Source: Bostrychus sinensis
Lineage: Eukaryota > Chordata > Actinopteri > Gobiiformes > Eleotridae
Reading direction: 5' to 3'
Assembly (NCBI GenBank): GCA_020698575.1
Contig: CM036240.1
Coordinates: 16,851,711-16,915,710 of the forward strand
Length of the DNA: 64,000 bases
In this document: positions 45,201 through 60,200 of the stretch, in pieces
Layout of the letters: each line of letters opens with the position of its first letter
How positions within the stretch are numbered: position 1 is the stretch's first letter
Program-made: the position numbers and the translations under genes
Notes under the pieces: model-generated
Seen by the model: the letters and a program-made list of their open reading frames with translations, nothing else
What the model was told of the DNA's origin: nothing
Databases searched by the model: none

Positions 45201-48200
45201 AAGGTTATCAATCTTTAGACTGAACCAAATAAGTCATACAAAATAAAATATTATGAAAAAGTCCATTAGCTTAGGTTGTTTGGTTCAAAGTGAAACACAT
45301 ACTGTAAATATTCAGTACAGAGAGAGAAATAATTTACACATTTATTTATTTTAATTGTGTGACTGTGTGGTTTACAGTTAGTGAAAACCAACACTCAGTA
45401 TTTCATAAATTAGAATGTGCTTTAAAATATCACATAATCGTCATAACAAAAATAAAGGCTTGAATTATTTCACTCTAACGCGCAAACAAAAACTCAAACA
45501 CACAAAAAATTCAAAAACAAGCACACAAATTTAAAAACATGCAAACTAAAACACACACACAAATTCAGAAAAATGCACATACATTTGAAAACACACAAAC
45601 AAAAACTGAGACACACAAATTTGAAAACGTGCAGAAATTTCAGAATGTGTGTTTCTAAATTTGTGTGCATTTTTCTGAATTTGTGTCTGTGTTTTTTAAT
45701 TGCTGTGCGTGTTCCAGTTTTTGTTTGCGTATTTTTGATTTTGTTGGTGTGACTTGCCCTTCAGGGCCACTGTATTAAACTACTGAAATCTAATCTTTTT
45801 TTTTACCATTTGTAATTAATTCATGCAAGTAACAACAAGCAGACCCCGAGTCTGCGGGTGCAAAGATTTTTTATCACATCGTACAAAAATCAGTTATTAC
45901 TTAAAATCATGTGTGAACCGGGGGCGACATGAATACAGTTTCCACATGTTTTTTTACAATACTTTCAAAGAGAACATTTTACAAAACTATGGATAGAGCA
46001 GAGACCATTAGTGAGTATATTCAATTTGTGCATAGCCACTGTAATTAGTGAACTTGGCTTTGTTTGTTTTTTGTTTTTGTTTTTTACATTTCTTTTTCTG
46101 TCCATATGAATAAATTCTCAATATTGCTGCTATTTAAAGATACATTTTGCAGCAAAAGCAAAACTAACTAACATATGCTGCATGCTTGAATTGTTCCTGG
46201 CAGAGAGTTAGCCATGATATTGTGTCTAGAGAACTTGTTTTGAGCGTTTCTGGTGGAGACATGTAGACAGGGATATTTTGCCAAACTATTTTGTGTTGAG
46301 TTATTTTTTGAAAGGAAAGAGAAAACAGCTATATATGTAAAACCAGTATTTAGTCGTATTGTAGTATAAAATAGTGATTGCAGGTGACAGACCCGTTCCT
46401 CAATGGCCACAAAGCTGGTGAACTGAGAAAGTATGGAGAACTCCTTGCTTAGCTCGATGACAAACGACTTCAGCTCGGCTTTCTTGCCCTGGAAAAAACA
46501 GACCAGTAAAACAGAGCGAGCTTAGGCCAGACAGATGTTTTATTATCACAGAGACACACACCTCATGCAGAGCTGCATTAGAGTCCAGGCTTCCATCTTC
46601 AAAATCCCTAATGAGCGCTCTCGCTGTAAGTTTGTGAAGAAACTGAAAAACATAGATTTAGTTAAAGGTCTTAATTGTAAAACTGAAAAAATAATTAGCG
46701 TTTAAACACTTTACTGAATATATAGTTATTATTTAATTTCCAATGAATTCTTCCAATGTAAACTGTACTGTACATTACTGCTGTATCTTAAGGCTTTATA
46801 AAGTGACTTTTACAGATGTAGCCTGACTATATATATATAAATAAATATATTTATATAGTTGGTATTTTACGTAGATTATAGTACAAAATGTTTTAAGAGA
46901 GAACTTTCTTACTGTGCCCTTGGTCTTTTGCAGCTCACTGGTTGAGACCATGGTTTTAATCTCCTGACCACTTAGGTTACCGAGGAGTGTGGCCTGTAAA
47001 AAAACACAATTTTTATAGTCAGAAATATGATTATTCATAAAGAACTGGCTAAATATTATTATAATGGTAAATTTCAGCTAAAATACATTATAATTCAAAA
47101 TACCTGTGTGCAGTGTGGCACAAAGCCAAAGACTAGAGTGTGACAGTCATTAAACAGGGCATGGAGCTGTTTTGGGGCTTGCACAGGAGGGGGCGCTCTT
47201 GGGTTGAACTGGTGCCACTTCACTGACACTGACCTTGCTCCTGGAGCCATCATGCGCTTAACCTGAGATGCCACCTACAGCAAAAAAATAAGTATATATG
47301 TATTAAACGGTTTAGAAAATAAAACCCAGTTTTATCAGAATAAACACTATCATATTAGATTTGAGAGAACGTATTAGAAAAAGGGGTGCAACGATATAAC
47401 TATATCAGTGTATAAATTTTTTTTTCATACGATACAACTATATCGATACGCATCACCTGGTATCAAATCGTTTTCTAGGAAGTGTATATCAATATACATG
47501 AAATATCGATCAATAATATTGGAAATATCGATATTAGAAATTTGCATGTTAAAATAAAACCAGATACAGCTTTTTGAATGTCATTTTTGTGTTTTTAATG
47601 AAATAAATAAATAATATTGGTATATGTCTATGTATATTTGTATGAGTATGTGTGTATATGTGTGTGTGTATGTATGTGTATGTATATATGTATATATATT
47701 TATATGCTGGTATTTAAGTGGTATATAGTGGTATAATGGTATAATGTATAAATTGTGCATATGTATGTATTACAAAGTTGTTTTTTGTTTGTTTGTTTCT
47801 ATTTTACAGTAATTGGTTTTGGTAATTATGTCCGGACCGGATATGTGGGGGTAGGAACTAATAAGCTGACGCTTCATCCTACTCCTTTTCAGACATGGCT
47901 TAACAGTTGATTTTTTAAATTTTTTTTTTTCATTTTCATTTTCATTTTTTCATTTTTCATTTAAAAACGTATCGTTACACCCCTAATTAGAAAATATGTT
48001 AAAGCAGATACTAAGAATATATCTCACCTTTTCTGGCCAGGTGTGTATGGTTTTTGGGTCGAAGAATTCATAGGCTCCACCTCCTGCCTGGGCCAGAGCT
48101 CTCAGCATGTGCCGATTGGCTGTTGGGCTAAAATGAGCATTTAAAAACAAAATATTATTCAAGGAAGTTTATTGGTCTAAGTTTTCTATTAGACAATATT

Positions 48201-51200
48201 TTTCTACATTTATTACAGTACTGTAAAGTACAAACGCTGTGTTTAAACAGTATTTTTGTATTATAGTATTATTTTTCCTGGACTTTTCAATATATTGGCA
48301 CTGAAGACTACAACAAGGGCGCTCCTAAAGGCTGTTGAAATAAAGGCTGCTGTGAACAACATAGGGGTGGTAAACTGGCCCAGTCTTACATTCTTATTGA
48401 TATTCAAGCAAAGTTATGCTGTTGAGGAGTGTTTTAGACTGTGGCAGAAAGCAAAACTGGGATGTAAATGACCCAACTATGACTCAGACCTCAGTCCGCA
48501 GGTGAAGAGACGACTGTGCTGGACGTTGTCTCTGAGCAGCTGCAACGTGAGCTCTGTGTTTTGGATGTGGCCATCGGACAGCAACAGCAGGTTCCTCGTG
48601 CCACTGGAGGGAGGCAGCAGATTCAGGGCACGCAATGGATGCCACAGCTCAGTGCTGCCCCCTGCTGACGAGAAGTGCTGGGAGAAGAGAAGTAGAGGTA
48701 AGATCTTAAGCCCGAGCCCGAGTCCGAACCCGACCCGGCCCGAAATTCGGGTCGGGTAGGGACTAAAATGACAATCATTACGTTCGGGTCGGGCCGGACT
48801 TCTCTCTCGCTGACTTTTTTAATAAATATATGTTTATAAAAATGTATACTAAAACGATGTGTGGATACTAAACTAAGGAATACTTGTTATAAATAAATAA
48901 TTTGGTTAAAACAGAGAAGGCGCTGTAAGGTAATTCCTATATAACTACTACTAAACAGGAAGCGCAGAGCCAGGGCACGCTTTGCGCACGTGTCGTGAAT
49001 GTAATCTTCCCTCCGCAAGTCCGCATTTATTTTGTTTAGGTCTCCCTGATATGGAGCAGCAAGAAGTCAAGGATAAACTTAAGACAGGGGAACTGAAAAG
49101 GCAAACACGCACCGCCGGTAAGGGTGAGGCTGCAGTATTTCTCCGCGTAATTAAGCGAGTACGCATCAAGATCTCTCTTTCACTCTCTTTGTCTGGCCTC
49201 TTATTCTGTGTTCCAGCGTTATTTCGTTGTGCAAATGCATTTATCATGATCATTAAAATATGTAGATTATTTTAACCTTAAGAAATCTTGCGTTTTTTTC
49301 TGCCAAAAATACTATGGGATAAATTGAAATTTCGGGTTTGCTTCGAGCTCGGGCCTGCAAATCAAGTTAATTGGTCGGGCTCGGGCTGGGTTGGGCTTTA
49401 ATGCCCGCGGGCCTGGGTCGGGTCGGGCTGGATTTTTTAGGCCCGATCTTACCTCTAAAGAGAAGTAACAGGTGTAGACGCCGTAAAACCCGTATGGAAG
49501 AATAATTGAATTCATTCAATAGACATTTAGCAGTTTTAATCTATGTATGTCACTTTAGAAGTACCACTTCAGATTAATTTATTAGCCCCATTTTTAACCA
49601 AGATTAGCTAGATTTTGAGATTTTTTTTAGATTTATTTAAAATTATTAAACAGTGTTTATCAAGGTTTTTTAGTTTGTGTGTTTTTATATACTTAAAAGT
49701 ATTGAAAATTTACCTTAATGAAGTTTTTTGCTTCCTGATGAGCTTCAACAATTGGCCTTGCAGACAGAAAAGCCTCTGTGTGATCTGGTTAAAGACAAAT
49801 TATGATAGATTAAAGTGCATTTTTAGATAAGGATCAACTCTAAGGGGAAAAGTCATATTTCTTAATATAATAGGACACATTTAAAATAAAAATACCTACT
49901 TAAAGTAATAAAATAAATAGTAGTAGTAAAATAAAATGCAATAGGCCTACTTAAATAAACTTAAACACATAAGCAACATACTGTATGTAAAAACACTAGA
50001 AGTATAAGACAATAAAATCATAAAACAACAGTCAAAGTGCAAACAAATGGGTTTTAGTGACAATTTAAAAATAGTAAAGGACTGGGTAGTTCTGATTTTG
50101 AGAGGCAGACTGCTTGAGAGTCTGGAAGCAATTCAGTAAATAAAGGCAAAATGAGCGCTTACCGGTACCAAAGAAGATGACGTTGACTCTGAGACTGTGA
50201 TCCAGGATCTTCAGAATCTGTAGAGCGATTCTTTGTGCCGTGTTCAGAGACTCTCCCTTCATAGACTGAGAGGCATCCAGCAGCAGCACAACTTCATCTG
50301 AGGTTGGATTTGCAGTGACGTCAAAGTTTGGGTAGAAAACCAGCATACAGGCCTTAAAGGAAAACGCAAAAAGTGGATGTTTGCAGAATAAAAGTCAACA
50401 AACAAAATCATTACCGACTGCAATATTCATATTCCAAGAAACTAAATGTATTGTGATGAAAACTATACTTTTTAAAAACTTTTAAATGAAATCATGTTTC
50501 GATAAAAATAAAAAAAAAATCCATTAAGCTCAAGCTCTAGTCCTAATTCAGTTCTAGTCCTGGTTAAGTCTTTAATAAATTTGGATTCAGACCCGGTTTT
50601 GAAATGTGAATTCAGGGAATTGTGCCTAGAATTGAAATGAACTCTGGCAAAGCAACCTCATTAAAGGTATCATCATAACAGTAAAATATAAAACATATTT
50701 CTAATATGTGCAGCTCTACTGTGGACAAGAACAGGAAAGGAAGAGAAACCTGGCTGTCCTTGTCAGGATGTTTCTCGACCCACATCCTTGGCACGTGGAC
50801 CTCAGTCAGAGTGACCAAAAGCTGAAAACCTTCTGGTCCCATGACTTCTCCAGGCAGAACGCTCACCACCGCCTTACAATCAGTTTTCTGGAAATATACA
50901 AATAATGAAAGACAATCAAACACATTTTTTTCTTGTCCACTGAACAGTCAAAAATAAAATACAGTTAGTTATCTAAAATAGCCCTACCTTCATTTTGACT
51001 TCATGAGTGATGCATTTCACTTCAGTGATCTCGTGAGGCATTTCAATTGACATGTCAAGATGAAATTCTCTGAAGAAAATGAATACAGAAATGACTTTAT
51101 AATTTATAATTCTTAATTATACTTAGAGCAGCTTAAAAAATTATAACTCACCTTGTCTTTGCTTCTTGATCAGTAACACACACCTTCTCTACAGTTACCT

Positions 51201-54200
51201 GGAGCGAAAATAAATCAATCAATCATTATATACAAAAGGCATAGAAGCACTATATTTTAAATGTACTGTATTAGGGTTAACTTATCTCAAAAATGTTATG
51301 TAACAATTAGAATATATACTGGGATTTTTACAAAAACATAAAAACTGCAACAACACAATTATAAACAGATTTAAATATGACAATAAAAAAAAATTACCTC
51401 CATCAAAGAGAACAAATTATTACTTACTAATTATTATGATACCTTGAGAGATTCTATTAATAAAATAGTACTAATTGTCTAAATGTAAACTAATAACACT
51501 GATTAAAAACATAGCGTGAAAATATAGTTTGGTGATAATAAATACGGATCTCAAACCTGTGTGGTCTGGTTGAGCGCTGCACTCTCCTGCCAAGGAGCCA
51601 CACTGCTGGGCAGAGAGAAGAAAATACTCCCATCTTTTACGATCAGTTCAGACACAAAGGTAATTTTAATGAGGACAGTGGCCCCAGGTGGAAGATTACC
51701 CACACTTATGGTAAATACATCCTGCATGAAACACAACAAAAAAAAATCACAAACAGTGTGCACAACATAACTGTTAATAAACAATAATGATGTCTTGAGA
51801 CACTTAACATACAGGGGCATCCTGGTCCATGAGGTAGGCACCATGGCCTTTCTCAATAGCCTGCTTGTACTCTTTTCGCGCAGTTTCCTTCTCCTTTACC
51901 TACAGCAAAATGAACACACAAAACTGAGTGATCAACAGATTAATCGACAGCTGAGACTGGATCTGTTTTTGTTTCTTCTCTGGTTGATTCTCTTTACCCT
52001 CTTCTCTCACACCACCTAACCTCAGCTCTAATAATAATAATAAATCAATTTTATATAGCGCTTTTCACACAACTCAAAGTCGCTTTTACAATTTTTGATC
52101 TATTATTCATTCACTCCTCAGTCACACTCAGTAGCCACAGCTGCCCTGGGGCAGACTGACGGAAGCGTGGCTGCCAATCTGCGCCAACGGCCCCTCCGAC
52201 CACCACCAAGCACAGCCACACTAACACATGCCCAGGGACACAACGACAGTATGTGCTTCAGATGGGATTTGAACTGGCTACCCTCCAGTTGCTGGGCGAA
52301 TGCTTAACCCACTGTGCCACCATCACCCCAGCTCTAACCTCCTTGTACTGATATACTTACTATTAAAGATGCACAATTACTCAAAATCAAATCAAAATGT
52401 TATTGTTGCAATTAGTAAGTTGCAAAGACTGCAATTATTTCATGTTCCACAGGGTCTCTGTATATATACCTACAGCTGGAGTCTAGAGCAGTGGTTCTCA
52501 ACCTTTTTGAGTCGCTACCCCCTTTAGATTAATAGTTGGTTTCCGCGACCCCCGCTTTGCAGCTACCGTGCTTTTTATATTAGGCTGCCTTATACGCTGG
52601 CCGTGGTGCTGAAAGACCATTCATTGTTCTTTCTCAGAATAAATTTTCATTCATACATGACAAACAATCAATTGTACTTAACATGAAAACCAGTACAAAA
52701 CAGAACAAACCTACTATTTAAAAATAGGTGAACAAAACTAAGGAATAATTTTAGTGGGAGGGCTGCGCCTGCTTGTTTAAACGTTGTTCAATTCTTGGTT
52801 TTATGTGAGACACTGCCACACGAAGGTCGTCCTCGACTCTCAGAAGTCGTGATCTGTATTTGTGTTTAATAAAGGTGAAGGCAGAACATGTCTTTTCACA
52901 TAGATATGTGGATGCAAAAGGAAACAGTACATCAGTTGCTGCTTTTGATAACTCTGCGTATTCAATAGCCACGGACAGCCAAAACTCCTCCAGTGTGCAT
53001 GTTGAGAAAGTGGACTGTAATGTCCATCTTGTTAAAAATGTCCCGCCCGGTACATGCGCCCTCCACTGAAGAACAAAACAACATCTCCTCCTGCATTTTC
53101 CCATTGTAGCTGTATCTAACAAATGTCAACAGCTGCGCAGCACCTGACACATCTGTGCACTCGTCAAGCTGCAGCGAGAATCTTCCACTTTTATTCACTC
53201 TCTCAACGAGCTGGTCTTTAATGTCATTCGCTATGTCCTGAATGCAGCGTGCAACAGTGTCATTGGAAAGAGGAATTGCCAGGAAAGATTTGGATATTTT
53301 CTCACCGTGCACAGCTCTGGTCATTGCCACTGCGGCTGGACGGATAAGGCTCTCTGCAATAGTGTGGGCTTTTTTTGATTAAGCTACCAGATACGCAACT
53401 TCGAATGATGCTGCGGCTGATTTACTTGGCGACTCCTCCTGCTGCTCCAAATCTTTAGCAAGACCACCTTTTCTCTGAAGCCAATGATCCATTTTCTTTT
53501 ATGCAGCTGTGACAGTTAATAATCTGCTTCTGCTGCAGGCTAGCACGGAGCAATCGCGCCAAAATGTATCTTATTTGTGTACTATTGTATTCCCACTCCG
53601 CATCTGAACAGATCATAAGGACATAATTCAACTCATCTCACTTAAAGTAGGAATAAATGCTAAAATAAATTAAGGATAGACAATGCTATGAAAAAAATAT
53701 GCTTAAAAATATTGTAGGCTATTTTAATATGCTATTTAATATTAATAAAGGCGACCCCATAAAATTATCTCGCGACCCCTGTGGGGGTCGGGACCCCAAG
53801 GTTGAAAACCGCTGGTCTAGAGCGCTACAGACAAGATCTGAAAGGCCTGTAATTATTATAAGTAGTTGAGCATTGAATATTTAAATTTTGTGTCAATGCT
53901 CCATCACATGTTTAAAATGTACACTGTAAACTGTACACTGATTTTAGAAAATATATTGCAACTCTAACTGCAACCACAATATTTGTCCAAAAAATTTTCA
54001 TCATTCAGCCCTACTTTCTATCACATATTCACTCCCACTCACCTTTAGACATTTGGATTTTATATACATAGATTTTTACTAATGATGGTTTACTCCTGAA
54101 ATGTATATTGCTATGTTTAGAAATATCACCCATAACTGATATAGGCCCACAGTTTCCCATCATGATAAGAGGAAATAAATAACCACTTACAGAGATTAAA

Positions 54201-57200
54201 ATAATGCAGTATAAATATTTACAGAGATATAAAGTGTGCTAAAGTTCATTTGACTTCCAAATGATTGATAAGTCCCTGTTATGGGGTTATTGTTTAAAGA
54301 AATACAAATAAACAAACCTTTCAACAACTATCTAGTGTCTAGTAACTTGTGAAAAATACTTGCCACAGTGCCTAGTGAGCAAAATGTTAATGCCAAGCCC
54401 TGGTTACAGTGTAAATTGCTTAAAATCTTGAGTGATTATCTAATCTTCTCAGCCCAGTCTGTTCTTACTGATCACGTGAAAGCTGGTCATATTTGGTTTA
54501 CCTGTCCCACCACATGTTTGCCATTGATAAATGCTTCAAATCCACACACTGCTGCAGAGTCATCCAGTGGAAACACGTACTTTGCCTCTATGGGCATGGA
54601 GCTCTGATTGGTGTATTTCTGAAAAATGATGACCTATTTTTGACAAAGAGGGAAAATTACATTGTTATTGCTATGGTTTATATTACGACCATGTAGTGGA
54701 CTAATATTTGTTTTACCTGAGATAGCAGGTCCATAAGTTTACATTTTACATGGACAGCCTGCAGTGGTATCTGTTGTCCAGAACTATTCAAAAGACCAGC
54801 CGTGACATTTTCCAGTGGATTTTTTACATTAGCGAGGCCATCCTCAACTGCACCCACACCTATACACATTACAGTTACCACACACAACTGGTAAACAGGT
54901 AAAAAATGAAACAGAATGACAATAAAGAACTGGTAAATTTGTGGTTGCCTTGGTCAGGAGAGGGTAAGCTGGGTTCCTCTGGCCTAATGATCTCAGGAGT
55001 GAAGTTTCTCAGCCGATCACCCTTAAGGCTGAACTGCACCACATATTTCAGCTTCACCTGATCAGCACTGTACACAACATATTCATCATCCTGCAACATA
55101 GGTGGAAATAAAACATTAATTTAAATATTATAATAATAATATAATAATAATAATAATATAATATATAAACAAGGAAGACGAGGATTTGAGCATTGGCCTG
55201 GCCAATTACATGTCCTCCCTGTGTTACCAACAAATCTTGTTCAGTGAAAATGTTGGATCATTCACTAACTACCATCCATAACACAAGACACACCTCTACA
55301 ACATGTGATTACCCAAAGCTCCCAGTGTTTTTTCCACAGATGATACTACTACAATATGCTGTCAAATACAGGAACTTTTAATTCCCAAATAATTGTAACA
55401 TATACTCGTACCATGAATTCAGACTGAAGACCAGGTATGTTTCGGACTCCGTGCACACTGTCATGTCCCTCGGGGGCCTGAGTCAGTGTTAGGTCTTTCT
55501 TGAGGAGATCCTTGCACCTTCCCAAAGCCACATCACATACCAGTAACATTCGGGATCCCTCGGTTATACTGCACTGGGAGTATTTCAAACTGGTGCTGTA
55601 CAGCAAAGAAAAACATACAATTTAAGCATACATTTTTGTTACAGCAGTTATTAGAAAGATTGTATTAAAGATTTGGTTGTATATTTTGAATTACTCACCT
55701 TATGTCATCACTGAAGTAGATACCACTGCCCAGATTACCAGCATCAGTTCTTGCAATCCCATGTTGCTCCACGACAACACGGGGCAGAAGAAGGCCACTA
55801 AAGAGACAAAACAAAAGCATTTTATTCAAAATTGTTATTACTGTTAACACTATACTAATAAAATTAAATTGCAACGAAAGTACCCAAAAATAGGGTCCAT
55901 AATTTCAACTTTTCAAAGCAAGTGACTTTTTACACTTTTATTAATTTGATATACAGTAAAAGGTGTACACAGCAGTAGCTAAGGAGGTAGAGCCGGGTGC
56001 CCACTAACCTGAAGGCTGGCGGTTCAAACCCCACTCCCCTACTGCAGACACTTTACACACCTTGCCTGCAGTGTCTATGGAACTGGTGTATGAATGTGCT
56101 AGTATGATTGTGGTGGTGTGTTTTGGTTGTAGTCCTAGAGGTCATTGGCAAAGTATGGCTGCCATGTCTGTGTTAGTAAGCCCTGGGGCAGCTGTGACTA
56201 AGCTAAGCTTACCATCACCAGTGTGTGATTGTGTTGTGACTGAATAATTAGTAGTACGTATAGTTCGAATGTGGATAAACCTGCATGACTAAGAAAGTCT
56301 TTGTGTTAAACTATAGTGGCTGATAAGTAACTTTTCTCTTTTGGATTTCTATTTGCAACAAAAATGAACACACACAAACTTACAGTACATAACATTAACA
56401 CTTTTAGTGCAGATCATTTTGCATTATGAAGTGGGACAGGTCTTACCGAGACAGGATTCCCGCAAAGTTGTGTGGACTGGAGGAATGTAGGAGAGACTTT
56501 ATGTTTCCAATTTCACTCCGAAAATGTTGAAGCTCTGCTGCTCTGTTAACACGCAGAATCTGCTGGACCTGTAAATCACTGTAATGACAAAAAAGAGAAA
56601 ACGTGAAAATCATTTGAATATACTTGGGATAATAAAATAAAGGGTCTTCAAATCAATACATTAATTAACCCTGTATAATTATGTAACAAATATTTCCATT
56701 ACAGGATGTTGAATCAAATTACAAAGTGTTGTTTTGAACCCCCACTAATATGTTGTAATAAAGAAATATGAGATACATCGTTTTGTTTTTTCTATTGTGG
56801 ATATTGTTTTATTTACCTGTGCTGAATCAGAGAAGCCACAGCCACAAACTCTGAGCTTCTGGTGGGAACCACTTCAATACTGCACCTCAGAGCTCGATAT
56901 TTACCCACACTGGAGGGCACTGTGCTGCCCAATGTCATCTCTGTGACGTTCAAAATGTCTCTAATTAACTTAAGGAAAACAAAAAGAGGACATTTTTTAT
57001 TAACTTATAGTAGAGCATCAGTTAATATTAGTAACCAGTCCACCAGATTATTTATAAAGCGTTGCTTCCACATAAACACCTTTGAGTTATAAACATTGTA
57101 ATTAATATTTGATGCTTTAGTAATGGGCTTGTGTAAATGAAAGCAAAATTATCATCATCAAAATCAATATCAGTGTTAATACAGTCAATCTATGAACAGT

Positions 57201-60200
57201 TTATGCATTAATTTCATGTTAATTACTTATTTATTAATGCTTAAATACTACTTAATAGTGGAGAATTACATATAATCCCATGTCTAATGCATAGTTACCT
57301 GGCAGCGATCCAATTCCCTAGAAGCTGTAAGGATATCTGGCACAGTAGGCACTTGTTTAGGAAGAAGAGTGCAATACTCAGACCAGAGAGAAGCCATTTC
57401 CTCATATTCATTTTCAATTAGTTTTCTGTGAATCTGATGTAACAGTCCCTCTGCTCTTGTCACCTGTACACACAAAGTATCAAACACAACTGTCACCTCT
57501 TTAAAAGCACAACATTTATCTAAGAGTATTGATTCTTTCGTACATCATTCAAACTGATCTTGTGAACTGGAGTCTTGAGGACTTGTTCAAGGCAGCCCAG
57601 AGCCTCCTGCCACAGCAGCTCCACAAACACACCCACTTCCTGTGACAGCTCTCCAGTGTGGAGCTTCTCCTCCAGCAGCAGCTGCAGTCAAAACAACAAG
57701 AACCATTAACTAATGGTTTAGTAAATATCAACAATATGAGGTCAACAGCTGTAGTAAGAAACATTTGATTTCCCCTCTTTTTGTTATCCACAGATATACC
57801 TTACAATGTTTTTGTTTGGCTTAAAATTAGCTTTATAATTAGAGTGTGAACCTAAATGTAGGGGTGAAACCAAACCAGACTGAAGTGAAATACTGCTCAA
57901 ATTTGTTACTTGTATAAAAATAATAATTCTGAAAAATAATGCAATATTTTATTGGACAATGCTGTATAGATGGCAAAAAATTTATCATTTTTATTTGCAT
58001 GTATTGTGGACAAAAAACTGGTGAGGTTTTCCAGAATCATATTGTCTGTGTTACATCTATCAGAATGCTATATCTTATGATGACACTTGTATCAGGTATT
58101 GCCAGGTTCTTGCACACACAGCCCTCAGTCCTGTATCAGTCCGTGTCTTTACTGGTTGTTTGGGTACCACCTGTCCCACTTTTGGTTGTACTGTACAGAC
58201 ATTTAGGCATCTGTCCTTCTGTCCCTCTTATTAAGATAATGCCCCTCTTTTTCCTTGGTGCTGAGTGGAGCTTATAAAAGGAGAGAATCAAGTCAAGAGC
58301 AACAAGGTAAGATCAGTGTTCCTTGTGCATGTAGGCATCCTATCTTGAAAGGTTGGAATATATGGTTGGTGTGTGTCTGCCCTTGTGTTTCAGAACAGGG
58401 CTCTCTCTCAGTGAAAAAAGTCTCAGTAGAAAGTCTCACTAAAGACATTACTTTGCTAAATGTGTGTTTTTGGGATGAAAACAGCATCTCACATGTTTTA
58501 GAGGCCCTAAACTGGAGCAGCTTGTATCTCAGTGAGTTGGTAAGTTACATTTGAATATCAAAATATTTATTTCTCGAGTCCCACCTTGACCCACCAAATC
58601 ACACAACTTGTCCCACTTTTAGTACTTTTTGAGGTGGTCACCCTACTGGTTGTGCTTAGTATTGGGTGTACTGGACCTGCTGAAGAGGAGCTGATCCCAT
58701 CTCAGTGATGTGAGGAGGAGCATGGCTCCTTTGTTTCAGACCATCTGCCTTCATAGACTCTCTTGAAGCCTCGTACACTTTCACAGCCTCTTCTGATGTG
58801 GACAGAAAAACCATTTGATCCCTCACAGCTGCCTTCTGAAATAGACATTTGTACTAAATAAACTATATGTAAAGATATAAACAAAATGCTATCGACACTC
58901 AGTTAACTTTAATAAAGATAAATATTAAGAACAACCGACTTTGCAAAACATAACCTGCCTATTTGAAACAGAAGGCTCCTTGAAAAAATAATAGCTCTAG
59001 TTCAACATTAGGTATTATTTTAGTGATATAAAGTAGTAGAGCAACAAACACTCAATAGGACTGATGCCATACAGAGTAACAGAAGCCACCCTTTGCAGAA
59101 TAACACTGTATAATCATTCAGTCTATAGCAGATGTAGTTAATAACATAATCAAAGTTACATTACCTTGGCTTGAATATTATCCTTCCGGTACCTCACCAC
59201 ACGATACTGCCTCGCTCCTTCACCTTTAGCACTCTGTAGCTCCAGCACACACCAAGAACTGCTGTTGGGCTAAAAAACAATGAATAGAAATGATGTGAAT
59301 TACATACTTAAAAACACAAGCGAATCAAGTTTATTGTTACACACCTTTTCAAAGACTGAGTATTTGGCCACATGAAAGTTTTCTGGAAACCAGGGAAGAT
59401 CATGATCCCTTTCAGTATATACTCTGTGAACTGACATTGATATTTAGTTATTTCTTTAATATTGCGATGACACATATACAGATATAATGATTGACTTTCC
59501 AAAATATGTGAACATACATAATTCTTATATAAAAGGGCAATAAGACAAATACTGTATATGCTATTATGCAGTCTCATATTAGAGTATATCTTCAAACCTG
59601 TAATTTTCAATGACACTTCCTCTTCTCTGTGGAGACTCTGTCCTCTGCGTCACACTCACAGACTGCAGAGGTTGGGTTTGGCCTCTGGACTGCTTAGAAA
59701 TCACTGTTCTTTGTGAGCTTTTGTCTACATGAGCCAACATAAACAAACATGTATAAATTCAATCACAGTACCACCAACTTGAAAAAAATCAATCACTTGA
59801 GACACATTTCTGAATGCTCCATTAGTCAACCAGCTCAGCTCGTGAGAAAACCTTACTGTGCACAGTCTCTCCTGATGAACAAACTAAAGAACTAAACTTG
59901 TTAAACCTGTGGAAGTTCATTAAAACAGGAGCACAGGGAAACCACAACAAGGGAAATTTGGCATTTCACTTCTAGGCAGTGACAGAAAACATCATTGCAA
60001 CTGCAGAAATACTAGAAAAACTAATGGTTTGTTATTCTCAGTCATCCAGACAATGATAGTAATGGACAAATTTCACTATAGACCAATCAGGCATAACATT
60101 ATAAACACCTGCCTTGTATTTTCCTAATATAATACAATTTGTCCCTTGCCAAACTCATTAATTTTTCCTCCTTCTAATCCAACACATCAACTTTAAGGAC

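Noticed and set aside
54618..54633. Splice acceptor TTTTTCAG at 54619-54620 for the parp4 VIT exon
   Set aside because: The acceptor 15 bases upstream (AATAG) keeps VIIFQ, which matches human VIVFQ; the later one would delete it.
58255..58554. 99-codon plus-strand frame in a parp4 intron
   Set aside because: Cysteine-rich text without a domain match or splice context; treated as chance.
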